Assembly: GCA_002308875.1 (NCBI GenBank)
Contig: DBWK01000005.1
Location: 1-13,441 of the forward strand
DNA length: 13,441 nucleotides
Direction: 5' to 3'
From: Treponema sp. UBA1240
Lineage (GTDB): Bacteria > Spirochaetota > Spirochaetia > Treponematales > Treponemataceae
Positions 6,319 to 13,441 of this stretch are shown one piece after another. The translations under genes were made by a program, and so were the position numbers. Positions within the stretch are counted from its first letter, which is position 1. The number at the start of each line of letters is the position of its first letter. Under the pieces are notes generated by a model that was given only the letters and a program-made list of their open reading frames with translations, was not told the origin of the DNA and did not search any database.

Positions 6319-6320
6319 GT

Positions 6321-7313
6321 ATGAAAAAGCTTTATTTTATTATTCCGGCAGTTTTGATTCTGGTTTCCTGCCGTAGTGAAAAAAAACCGGAATATTTCTC
6401 GCTCGCAACGTACAATGTTCAGTGTTTTTTTGATTCTGTCACAGATGGGACAGAATACAGCGATTTTTCAGGTGCAAAAAGCAAATGGAATGAAGAAAAG
6501 TATATCCGTCGTCTGAAAAAGCTTTCAGCTGTGATAAAGGATATTGATGCCGACATTCTTGCGCTGCAGGAAATTGAAAACGAGGATGTAATGAGAGATA
6601 TTGTCAATTATCTTTCAATGGACAAACCCTACAAATACTGTGCTTTTGCAAAAGAATACGGTGGAGTTTTCGGATGCGGCGTGCTGTCACGTTACCCGAT
6701 AACTTCGGTACAAAGTGCACAGGTTCAGTTTTTTTCAACTGATTCCCGTTACGAGGTTGAACTGCGCCCCCAATTGAAGGTTTTTATTTCACTGAACAAA
6801 CTAAAAACGCCTGACTTGTGTCTGTTTGTCGTACATTGGAAATCGAAAAATTCCAAAACTCACATTCAAACCGCAGGTTTCCGGCGTATGCAGGAAAACC
6901 TTCTGGCATCGTCAATTTCCACCGTTCCTGCGGAAATACCGCTGATTGCTGCTGTAGGCGATTTTAATCAGGATGTTTCGGAATTTGAATGGTATGAAAA
7001 TGGAACAATTCTTTTACAGGGATTTAAAGAGAAGACACAGGTTTTTACGCCTTGGTTTTTGTCCGAAAACTTTGAAGACACAGGCTCATATTATTATCAG
7101 GACAAATGGGAAAAAATCGATAACATTTTTCTGTGCAAACCGTTGGATTCTTCAATATTACAAGATTTTTCAACTGTTTCCGACGGTACACATACAGACG
7201 AAAACGGGATTCCAATACCATACAAGGTATATTCCGATTATGGCTGGTCAGATCATCTGCCGTTAAAAGCCAAATTGAGCGTTTTGATACCGGACGGGAA
7301 ATCCGCATTCTGA
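6321..7313 (+). CDS. Lipoprotein of the endonuclease/exonuclease/phosphatase family
   Basis: This is a 330-residue predicted lipoprotein: the N terminus MKKLYFIIPAVLILVSC carries a short signal peptide with a lipobox ending at Cys17. The mature part shows the EEP (DNase I/exonuclease III-like) fold motifs: TYNVQCFFD (30-38), the metal-binding Glu84 in LQEIEN, SRYPI (123-127), His172 in VVHWKSK, GDFNQD (213-218) and SDHLPL (310-315). All metal and catalytic positions appear to be present, so it should be an active metal-dependent nuclease or phosphodiesterase acting outside the inner membrane. The substrate could be DNA, RNA, a nucleotide or a phospholipid. ATG 6321 is the first start after an in-frame stop and has no Shine-Dalgarno site. 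Its last 61 bases overlap the opposite-strand gene. Confidence 0.85.
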   Translation: MKKLYFIIPAVLILVSCRSEKKPEYFSLATYNVQCFFDSVTDGTEYSDFSGAKSKWNEEKYIRRLKKLSAVIKDIDADILALQEIENEDVMRDIVNYLSMDKPYKYCAFAKEYGGVFGCGVLSRYPITSVQSAQVQFFSTDSRYEVELRPQLKVFISLNKLKTPDLCLFVVHWKSKNSKTHIQTAGFRRMQENLLASSISTVPAEIPLIAAVGDFNQDVSEFEWYENGTILLQGFKEKTQVFTPWFLSENFEDTGSYYYQDKWEKIDNIFLCKPLDSSILQDFSTVSDGTHTDENGIPIPYKVYSDYGWSDHLPLKAKLSVLIPDGKSAF

Positions 7314-7936
7314 GAACAAGTGGAAATAATGTAGTTTTCTCCAAACTCCATGGAAGTACAGAACCAACCACTGCTCCTTCCTTCCTGTAAAACTTCAAAA
7401 ATCTCCTGAACTCCGCAATCTTTTTTGCAAACGGAAAAAGACCTTAAATCCATGCGCAGGCCTTTACCTAATGCTTTTAAAAACGCTTCTTTCCGTGTCC
7501 AAACAACAAAAAAAGCTTTTTGATCTTCGTTAGGAAGAGTTTTCAAGAATTCGTTTTCTTCAGCGCTGAAAAAGCGTGCAGCAATACCGGCTTTGGCAGG
7601 TTTTATACGTTCAATGTCAATTCCAATAGCAGAATCATCCAACGCACACACGGCGTAAGTTCCAGAATGGGATAAATTAAAATGAATGTTGTCAAAACCG
7701 GCAAGAAGCGGCTTCCCGTCTTTCTGAAAATCAAGCTCAGGAGGCAGAGGCACTTCCGGGTAAGTTTCCGCTAAAGCCAGATTCAGAAGCATTCCGGCAC
7801 CAAGCGAGCGCATCCGGTCTTTTTCCGCCTTATATTGATTTATGGTTTGTTTGCGTTTTTCAGACATTAATTCAAAACATTCCGCAAAAAGCTTTTCGTC
7901 TTTTAAAACTGAACAATCAGCTGCATATATCTTCAT
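7253..7936 (-). CDS. 4'-phosphopantetheinyl transferase, Sfp type
   Basis: It transfers 4'-phosphopantetheine from CoA to a serine of a carrier protein, converting apo-ACP to the active form. The 227-residue protein matches the Sfp/AcpT layout: NLSHSG (87-92) with His90, GIDIER (105-110) with metal ligands Asp107 and Glu109, FFSAEE (122-127), and WTRKEAFLKALGKGL (146-160) with Glu150 and Lys154. I chose the ATG at 7936 over a TTG at 7942 because AGGA (7948-7945) lies 8 bases upstream of the ATG. It follows uvrC by 18 bases and is probably co-transcribed. The last ~20 residues lie beyond the conserved core and overlap the convergent lipoprotein gene. The fab operon in the window makes the fatty-acid ACP the natural target. 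No polyketide or peptide synthetase is seen. Confidence 0.92.
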   Translation of the reverse strand: MKIYAADCSVLKDEKLFAECFELMSEKRKQTINQYKAEKDRMRSLGAGMLLNLALAETYPEVPLPPELDFQKDGKPLLAGFDNIHFNLSHSGTYAVCALDDSAIGIDIERIKPAKAGIAARFFSAEENEFLKTLPNEDQKAFFVVWTRKEAFLKALGKGLRMDLRSFSVCKKDCGVQEIFEVLQEGRSSGWFCTSMEFGENYIISTCSQNADFPSGIKTLNLAFNGR

Positions 7937-7954
7937 TTTCAAATTCCTGTCATA

Positions 7955-9850
7955 TCAGTCGCCCAATGCTTTAGAAGCCAGATTCTCTATATGTTTATCG
8001 CGATTTTCCCTTGCAGACTGCGCAGTATGAGGACTTTCTGTTTTCAGTTTTTTAGCATTATCCAAAATTTGTTTTGCCTGCTCAAGAGAACAACCTGCCG
8101 CGGAATAAACGGCTTCCGGCTCAGCCGCAATAAGTTTGTCGAGCGAACCGAATTCGTCCAGCAGTTTCTTTGCGCGGACTTTACCCACATTAGGCAGTTT
8201 TTCAAAAATAACCGAAGTATTCTGCTTTGTACGCAAACGCTGGTTCCGGCTTGTCGCAAAACGGTGGGTTTCATCACGTACGCGCTGTAAAAGCCGCAAA
8301 GCGTCACTTCTTTTTGGCAGACAAAGCGGCTCGGAATTATTCGGCCTGTAAATTTCTTCATCACGCTTTGCAAGCCCGATTATCGGTATCGACAAGCCGA
8401 GTTCCGACAGAATGCCGTTGACCGCATTAACCTGTCCAATACCGCCGTCAATCACTATCAGGTCGGGCATATCAGCTTTTTCGCGGAGCAATCTGGAATA
8501 ACGCCTTCTGGACGCTTCCCGCATTGATGCAAAATCATCGATTATGCCGTCCGTTGTTTTGAGTCTGAAATATCTGTAGTTCTTTTTGTCAGGATTTCCG
8601 TTATAAAAACTTACCAAACTCGCAACCGGCAATTTTCCGCCGATATGCGCAATATCAAAGCCCTCTATTCGTGACGGCAAACCTGGCAAATCCAAAACAC
8701 TCATCAGTTCTTTCATGGCTGGAATATCACCGCGTTCCCGAACACGGCGGATAATGTCTTCTTTTGCATTCTGTCTTGCCATTTCAAGCACAGCCATATG
8801 GCGTTTTGCATTCGGCATTGTCTCACGGATTGCCGCAATCGTTGGATTTACACCTAATTTCTGTGAAAAATACTGCCGCGCGAGAACTATGCCTTTCCGT
8901 ACCGGGATAAAAATTCGCGGTGGAATTTTAGAAGCTTCCGTATAATATGCGAGCAAAAATTCTTCCATCGCATCTTCTTCCTCATTAATACTTCTCGTTC
9001 GGTAAATATCACGCGCAACGAGCTTTCCTGATCGCATACGCAATACCGCAAACGAAATGAGTGTTCCCTCGGAAGCACTGGCAATATAATCGCGTCCTTC
9101 AGGGTCAAAATCTTCAACATTGTTCTGCTCGTGAAGCGTTATTATTCCGCGGATTCCGTCACGCATCCGCGCTGCTTTTTCAAACTGAAGGTTTTTCGCG
9201 GCAGTCTTCATTTCTTCTTCTAATTTTTTTATTGCGGACTCGCCTTCACCCTCAAGTAATCGTATAATTTCTTCGATATATGGAATATAGTCTTCTTTGG
9301 AAATTTTATTACAACAAGGGGCGGCGCACTGTTTTATATGATAATACATACAAGGACTTGTGCGCTTGTGGAATCGTTTGCAACGTCTGACGGGATAAAG
9401 ACGATGCAGGTTTTCGATAAAATCGTCCAGAGCAGTAACATTGGGGAATGGTCCAAAATATCTTGAACCGTCTTCAATGATTCTGCGGGTTTTAAAAACG
9501 CGCGGGAAATCCTCGTTGGTTATGCGCAGAACCGGATAGCTTTTATCGTCTTTAAGGTCAATGTTAAAACGCGGATTATGCTTTTTAATGAGCGTGTTTT
9601 CAAGAATCAGTGCTTCGTATTCATTCCCCGTTGTAATGTATTCAATAGACTTGGCTTTGGTAACAAGGGTGCGGGTTTTAATATCCTTTTGGCCGGAAAA
9701 ATAAGACGAAAGTCTGTTTTTAAGGTTCTTCGCCTTTCCGACGTAGATTACAGTTCCGCTTTCATCACGCCAAAGATATACTCCGCTGCTTTTCGGGGCT
9801 TTTAATGCGGTATCGTGCAACTGTTTGCGGATTTGTTCTGCATCAATCAT
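7955..9850 (-). CDS. uvrC: UvrC, excinuclease ABC subunit C
   Basis: This is the nuclease of nucleotide excision repair that cuts on both sides of a lesion marked by UvrA and UvrB. The 631 residues carry all domains in order: GIY-YIG nuclease (GVYLW at 23-27, IYVGKAKNLKNRL at 35-47), four cysteines at 157, 167, 175 and 179 in the spacing of the UvrC iron-sulphur site, the UVR motif that binds UvrB (about 208-238), the RNase H-like 5' nuclease with Asp399 (FDIAH), Asp468 (VIDGG) and His529 (DETHRF), and a helix-hairpin-helix region at 551-575 (LPNVGKVRAKKLL). The tail after ~600 is charged and unconserved. No Shine-Dalgarno site precedes ATG 9850; CATAAT (9862-9857) lies 6 bases before it, so a leaderless message is possible. 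Confidence 0.98.
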   Translation of the reverse strand: MIDAEQIRKQLHDTALKAPKSSGVYLWRDESGTVIYVGKAKNLKNRLSSYFSGQKDIKTRTLVTKAKSIEYITTGNEYEALILENTLIKKHNPRFNIDLKDDKSYPVLRITNEDFPRVFKTRRIIEDGSRYFGPFPNVTALDDFIENLHRLYPVRRCKRFHKRTSPCMYYHIKQCAAPCCNKISKEDYIPYIEEIIRLLEGEGESAIKKLEEEMKTAAKNLQFEKAARMRDGIRGIITLHEQNNVEDFDPEGRDYIASASEGTLISFAVLRMRSGKLVARDIYRTRSINEEEDAMEEFLLAYYTEASKIPPRIFIPVRKGIVLARQYFSQKLGVNPTIAAIRETMPNAKRHMAVLEMARQNAKEDIIRRVRERGDIPAMKELMSVLDLPGLPSRIEGFDIAHIGGKLPVASLVSFYNGNPDKKNYRYFRLKTTDGIIDDFASMREASRRRYSRLLREKADMPDLIVIDGGIGQVNAVNGILSELGLSIPIIGLAKRDEEIYRPNNSEPLCLPKRSDALRLLQRVRDETHRFATSRNQRLRTKQNTSVIFEKLPNVGKVRAKKLLDEFGSLDKLIAAEPEAVYSAAGCSLEQAKQILDNAKKLKTESPHTAQSARENRDKHIENLASKALGD

Positions 9851-9870
9851 AAATATATTATGGTGAAAAT
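9851..9870. promoter_or_regulatory. 20-base divergent gap between uvrC and LamG/Fn3 gene
   Basis: Only 20 bases separate the two start codons. On the minus strand, CATAAT (9862-9857; 5 of 6) with TTGTTT (9885-9880) 17 bases upstream could serve uvrC. On the plus strand, GGTG (9862-9865) can serve as the ribosome site of the next gene. At least one promoter must extend into the neighbouring coding sequence. Confidence 0.4.
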
Positions 9871-11355
9871 ATGGTAAAAAAACAAATAATTTTTTCTGTT
9901 CTGAGCATTTTATTTATTTCATTGTCAGCTTATACCGCTTCGCAAAAAATAATTCTCGGCGGAAAAGACGGCTGGGAACCTTTATCCTATATGGATTCCG
10001 TTGCCTTTGACAAAGGACGGTTCGGCTACGATTCAATCCGGCTTTCAACAAATTATGCAAAACAAACTCCATCAACCGATATGCTCATTTCGTTTGACAA
10101 CGGTGCAATCTATGATGAAACGGGCAATTACGAAATAGCACTGTCAAATATGGAAATTTCCGCCAACGCAATAATGGGCGACGGAACAGGAATGACCCGG
10201 CTCAGCAATCAGGGACTTATTCTTAAAGGCAAAGAAGGCAGTCTCTTTGGGTCACAAGGTTTGACAGGTTCTTTTACCATCGAATTCTGGCTTTATCCTG
10301 CGATTGCAGAAAACGGCGAGCAGATTTTCAACTGGCGTTCATCACGCAATATGGACCGGCAGTCAATGTATCAGGTTATCAGAGCTTGTTTCTTCAACAA
10401 TCACATAGAGTGGAACTTTCACAATATTTTCAGCAACGGTCGTATACTTAAAGACGAAGTTATTTTGACCTCATTAAGCACAATTATACCACAACAGTGG
10501 TCGCATCATTCCCTCTCATACGATGATGAAACAGGACTTTTGGAATACAGAATAAACGGCAGGATAGAAGCCCTGCAGTATATGACCGTTTCAAACACAG
10601 AAAGCAATCAGGTTCTTAATGCTTATCTTGGTGTTCCAGCCGACATACAGCTTTGCCCGCATTACAGCGGTCTGATTGATGACTTTACAATATCACGCGA
10701 TTCACAAAACACAACTTCAATCACCATGTACAATTCGAGAGGCGGACGCTTTGAAACCCAACCTCTGGAAACAAACGGCTTTAACTCTTCTTTAAAGTAT
10801 TTGGACGCAACAACAATAATCCCGCCGGAAACAGGAATGGCGTTTTTTGTACGCGGCGGAGACAATTTTTATGAATGGACTGACACATATCCTGAATGGG
10901 AACCGGTTTCTTTGCAGGAAGAAATAAAAGGTGTCACTGGAAAATATATGCAAATTGCCGTAGAATTATATCCTGACGGTAACGGTCAAAAAACACCGTC
11001 TGTTTCAGAACTTGTTCTGTCATACGAAGCAACGGAACCGCCGCTTCCACCGGCAGTTGTTGAAGCAACCAGTGGCAATTCCTACATTGATTTAAGCTGG
11101 TCTCCGTCTGTCGATTATACAGTAGGCGGCTATACCATTTATTACGGGGAACATCCCGGTGAATATTTGGGACGGGTAGCCGTTGAAGGAGTATCGCCGA
11201 TACAGGCTGGCAATGTTCTGTCTTATCGTCTGACAGGGCTGCAGAACGGTAAAATATATTATTTTGCGATTTCAGCATATTCCTCCTTAGATGAACGTAT
11301 AACCGGAGAATTATCAAAAGAAGTGTATGCAAGACCGCTTAGGAAGGCAAAATGA
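9871..11355 (+). CDS. Exported LamG-like / fibronectin type III protein
   Basis: I do not recognise a named family. The 494-residue protein starts with a signal peptide (MVKKQ, then a hydrophobic stretch to about residue 20, with a possible cut near YTA-SQ). No lipobox Cys is seen. Residues ~95-280 look like a concanavalin A-like/LamG jelly roll (GSFTIEFWLYP at 133-143, QQWSHHSLSYDD at 208-219, GLIDDFTISR at 267-276). Residues ~290-388 form a second beta-rich part. Residues ~391-489 are a fibronectin type III domain (IDLSWSPS, GGYTIYYG, YRLTGLQNGKIYYFAISAY). It is therefore probably a periplasmic or surface protein that binds glycan or protein; no catalytic residues are recognised. Its TGA shares bases with the next gene's ATG, so the two are translationally coupled. 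GGTG lies 5 bases before the start. Confidence 0.8.
   Translation: MVKKQIIFSVLSILFISLSAYTASQKIILGGKDGWEPLSYMDSVAFDKGRFGYDSIRLSTNYAKQTPSTDMLISFDNGAIYDETGNYEIALSNMEISANAIMGDGTGMTRLSNQGLILKGKEGSLFGSQGLTGSFTIEFWLYPAIAENGEQIFNWRSSRNMDRQSMYQVIRACFFNNHIEWNFHNIFSNGRILKDEVILTSLSTIIPQQWSHHSLSYDDETGLLEYRINGRIEALQYMTVSNTESNQVLNAYLGVPADIQLCPHYSGLIDDFTISRDSQNTTSITMYNSRGGRFETQPLETNGFNSSLKYLDATTIIPPETGMAFFVRGGDNFYEWTDTYPEWEPVSLQEEIKGVTGKYMQIAVELYPDGNGQKTPSVSELVLSYEATEPPLPPAVVEATSGNSYIDLSWSPSVDYTVGGYTIYYGEHPGEYLGRVAVEGVSPIQAGNVLSYRLTGLQNGKIYYFAISAYSSLDERITGELSKEVYARPLRKAK
11341..11351 (+). promoter_or_regulatory. Ribosome binding site of the TPR gene
   Basis: AGGAAGG (11341-11347) lies 4 bases before the ATG at 11352, within the last codons of the LamG/Fn3 gene. 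The ATGA overlap and this strong site indicate coupled translation. Confidence 0.7.
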
Positions 11356-13441
11356 AAAACATAGATTCCACCCTTGCCCGTGCAACAGACGCATATCTTT
11401 CGCATGACTATACTTTGGCGCAGAAGCTTTTGGACGGATTACTCGCAAAAGATCCGGACAATGTACAGGTTCTGTCCAAACTGGGAAAAATGTATGTAAC
11501 TTCCGGCAATGACAACAAGGCTCTTGAAACATACCAAAAAATCCTTTCATTGCAAAAAGACGATTTTGACGCAATGAATAACCTCGGCGGAATCTACCGC
11601 AGACTGAACCGTTACCATGATTCAATCGATATTCTTACAAAAGCCTTTGACCTTAGAAAGAATGAAAATCTCCTTTATTACAACCTCGGACAAACATACA
11701 AGGTAATGGGCTCGGATAAAGAAGCCATTGATTGTTTTACAAAAGTAATAACAGAAAACCCCAAAGACGTTCTTGCATTTAACCACCTCGGCTGTATTTA
11801 CGCAAAACAAGGAAACCACGAAAAAGCACTGGAAATGTTCCATCAGGCTCAGCTTGCCGACCCGAATCACCCGATTCTGCATTACAATTCCGCATTAAGT
11901 CTGGATGCTTTAGGCAGAAAACAAGAAGCACAGGCCGCTTATGAAAATGCCCTGCGCAAAAAACCGGGCTGGATTGAAGCAATGCACGGATATGCCGATA
12001 TGCTTCACCGTTGCGGCAAAAACAACGAAGCAGAAAACCTTTTGCGAAAAGCGGCGGACATTTCTTCCGAAAACCCTAAAACACACATCGCTTTGGGCAA
12101 ACTACTCATGCAGGAAAACAACTTTGAGGATGCCGAAGCTGAATTCAACAGGGCACTCGAACTGGACAACAGCAATCTGTCCGCATTAACCGAAAAAGTT
12201 GCCCTTTTGCAAAAACAGAATAGAACAGACGAAGCTCTTGATTTGCTGCTGAACCTTGAAAAGCAGATGGACGCCAATATAACCATAAAATTGCAGTGCG
12301 CAAAACTGCTTATGGATATAAAAAAATACAACGAAGCCAGCAAACGCATTCAAAAAATTCTTGACTCAGATCCAAACCAGCCGGATGCGCTCTGTCTTTT
12401 GGGAATATACTTCCTGCTGAAAGGCGAGGATATAAAGGCACTTCACTGCTTTGAAAAAGGTATCAAGCTAAAGCCCGATAACATTACCTATCGTTTTGAA
12501 GCCGCAAGAGTACTGTATGATGCAGGCAATTATGAAGCCGCTGAAGTTCAGATGCGGTTTTATCTCTCAGAACGAAACGAAGATTGCGACGCATGGATTT
12601 ATCTTGGAATTCTGTATTCGGAAATGGATGAAATTGATAATGCGATTAAAGTTTTCAAGAAAGTTGCATCCATGGATCCCAATAATTCCGCACTGCTTGC
12701 CGCTGTTTCCAAGCTGCACAAAATGTATCCGGACAACGAAAAAGTATCCGAGCTTTTGGAATCAATACTTTCAATGCACAGCGGTTCAGCAGACGACTTG
12801 AGTGACTTGGAAAGCAGTATTGAAAGCTATGAGAATTCTCTGAAACCTTTCGCAAATGATGATCTCTTTGCCGAAAACTTGCGCCTTTTGTCAGAACAAA
12901 ATCCGCTTTCGGATATAAACGAGGACGGAAGTGAACCGCTGAACAATGAGATGGAATCCCTTGCCGAAGCAAGCCGCGCCGATGATTCTTTTTCATTACA
13001 GAATGATGATATGGAAGAGTTGCGTGAGTCGACCCTGGACGAAGACCCTGCACCTGTAACATTTGACATAGATGACGAAGACATAGAATCGAATGATGAC
13101 GGCTTTGAATCTCTTATTCTAGGTTCAGGTGATGATGTTCCGATAGATGCAGATCCTAATGACGCCAAGGAAGAATTTGATCCTTTAGCTCCACCGGTCA
13201 AAAAACTTTCCGATTTGGTAGAAAAAGAAGAATTCTTGGATTTGCAGGGTGAAGCTCAGCCAGAAGAAGAAAAACCCATGAAAATGGAACTTGTACCGGA
13301 ATCAGCTCCAATACAGGCACAAACAACTACTCCGCCACCTGTACAAACACCGCCTTACCCGCAGCAACCGGCGGCCCCTCAACAGCCATATCCGCAACAA
13401 CCAGCGATGCAGTATCCGCCACAGCCACAGTATTATCCGCC
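11352..13441 (+). CDS. TPR-repeat protein with acidic linker and Pro/Gln-rich tail (3' end outside window)
   Basis: The reading frame stays open to the window edge: 696 codons, no stop. It starts MKNIDSTLARATDAYLSHDY, with no signal peptide or membrane segment, so the protein is probably cytoplasmic. From about residue 4 to 444 there are ~13 tetratricopeptide repeats in a very regular 34-residue register (repeats begin near 72, 106, 140, 174, 208, 242), an interaction scaffold. Residues ~478-650 are acidic and probably disordered (DIDDEDIESNDD). From ~654 a Pro/Gln/Tyr-rich stretch begins, with PYPQQP-type units. The tail may lead into a further domain beyond the edge. It is coupled to the exported LamG/Fn3 gene by a 4-base overlap. 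Its partner and role are unknown; TPR repeats alone do not name a function. Confidence 0.85.
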   Translation, partial: MKNIDSTLARATDAYLSHDYTLAQKLLDGLLAKDPDNVQVLSKLGKMYVTSGNDNKALETYQKILSLQKDDFDAMNNLGGIYRRLNRYHDSIDILTKAFDLRKNENLLYYNLGQTYKVMGSDKEAIDCFTKVITENPKDVLAFNHLGCIYAKQGNHEKALEMFHQAQLADPNHPILHYNSALSLDALGRKQEAQAAYENALRKKPGWIEAMHGYADMLHRCGKNNEAENLLRKAADISSENPKTHIALGKLLMQENNFEDAEAEFNRALELDNSNLSALTEKVALLQKQNRTDEALDLLLNLEKQMDANITIKLQCAKLLMDIKKYNEASKRIQKILDSDPNQPDALCLLGIYFLLKGEDIKALHCFEKGIKLKPDNITYRFEAARVLYDAGNYEAAEVQMRFYLSERNEDCDAWIYLGILYSEMDEIDNAIKVFKKVASMDPNNSALLAAVSKLHKMYPDNEKVSELLESILSMHSGSADDLSDLESSIESYENSLKPFANDDLFAENLRLLSEQNPLSDINEDGSEPLNNEMESLAEASRADDSFSLQNDDMEELRESTLDEDPAPVTFDIDDEDIESNDDGFESLILGSGDDVPIDADPNDAKEEFDPLAPPVKKLSDLVEKEEFLDLQGEAQPEEEKPMKMELVPESAPIQAQTTTPPPVQTPPYPQQPAAPQQPYPQQPAMQYPPQPQYYP

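Noticed and set aside
6218..6320. SAM or SAH riboswitch before mtnN
   Set aside because: The gap is ~100 bases, AT-rich, without conserved stems, and the predicted promoter leaves no leader.
8044..8373. Several 60-110 codon frames inside uvrC on both strands
   Set aside because: They are shadows of the uvrC frame, with no ribosome sites or motifs.
11314..11882. Minus-strand frames opposite the TPR gene
   Set aside because: The plus-strand frame is open to the window edge and shows a regular 34-residue TPR register; the opposite frames show nothing.
1..13441. Mobile elements, CRISPR arrays, tRNA or rRNA genes
   Set aside because: No transposase or integrase motif, no regularly spaced repeats of 25-40 bases and no cloverleaf or rRNA-like stretch was seen by eye.

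Overview
The window looks like chromosomal core sequence from a spirochaete, most likely a Treponema relative. This taxonomic call is an inference: the DNA is moderately AT-rich by eye, coding density is high, starts alternate between strong Shine-Dalgarno sites and none, and an exported LamG/fibronectin-III protein sits beside a long TPR protein. No rRNA, tRNA, mobile element, phage gene or CRISPR array is visible. No non-coding stretch exceeds about 160 bases.

Left part (1-3088, minus strand): a type II fatty-acid synthesis operon transcribed fabH-fabD-fabG-fabF. Junctions overlap or leave 9 bases, and fabF runs off the left edge. No acyl carrier protein gene lies between fabG and fabF. A 159-base control region (3089-3247) separates it from a divergent acyl-CoA (or acyl-ACP) synthetase gene (3248-5014). 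This region holds two back-to-back sigma70-type promoters and several inverted and direct repeats built on TGWCA half-sites. It looks like a shared switch between making fatty acids and activating imported ones, and is the strongest regulatory signal in the window.

Middle (5027-7313): a mtnN-luxS operon (minus strand) for S-adenosylhomocysteine recycling and DPD/AI-2 formation, then a plus-strand lipoprotein of the endonuclease/exonuclease/phosphatase fold.

Right part (7253-13441): uvrC followed by an Sfp-type phosphopantetheinyl transferase (both minus strand). The transferase's 3' end overlaps the lipoprotein gene antisense by 61 bases. The transferase could activate the acyl carrier protein used by the fab enzymes. 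Only 20 bases separate uvrC from a divergent exported LamG/Fn3 protein, which is translationally coupled (ATGA overlap) to a TPR protein with about 13 repeats, an acidic linker and a Pro/Gln/Tyr-rich tail that is still open at the right edge. This last pair has no function I can name and is the best candidate for something undescribed.
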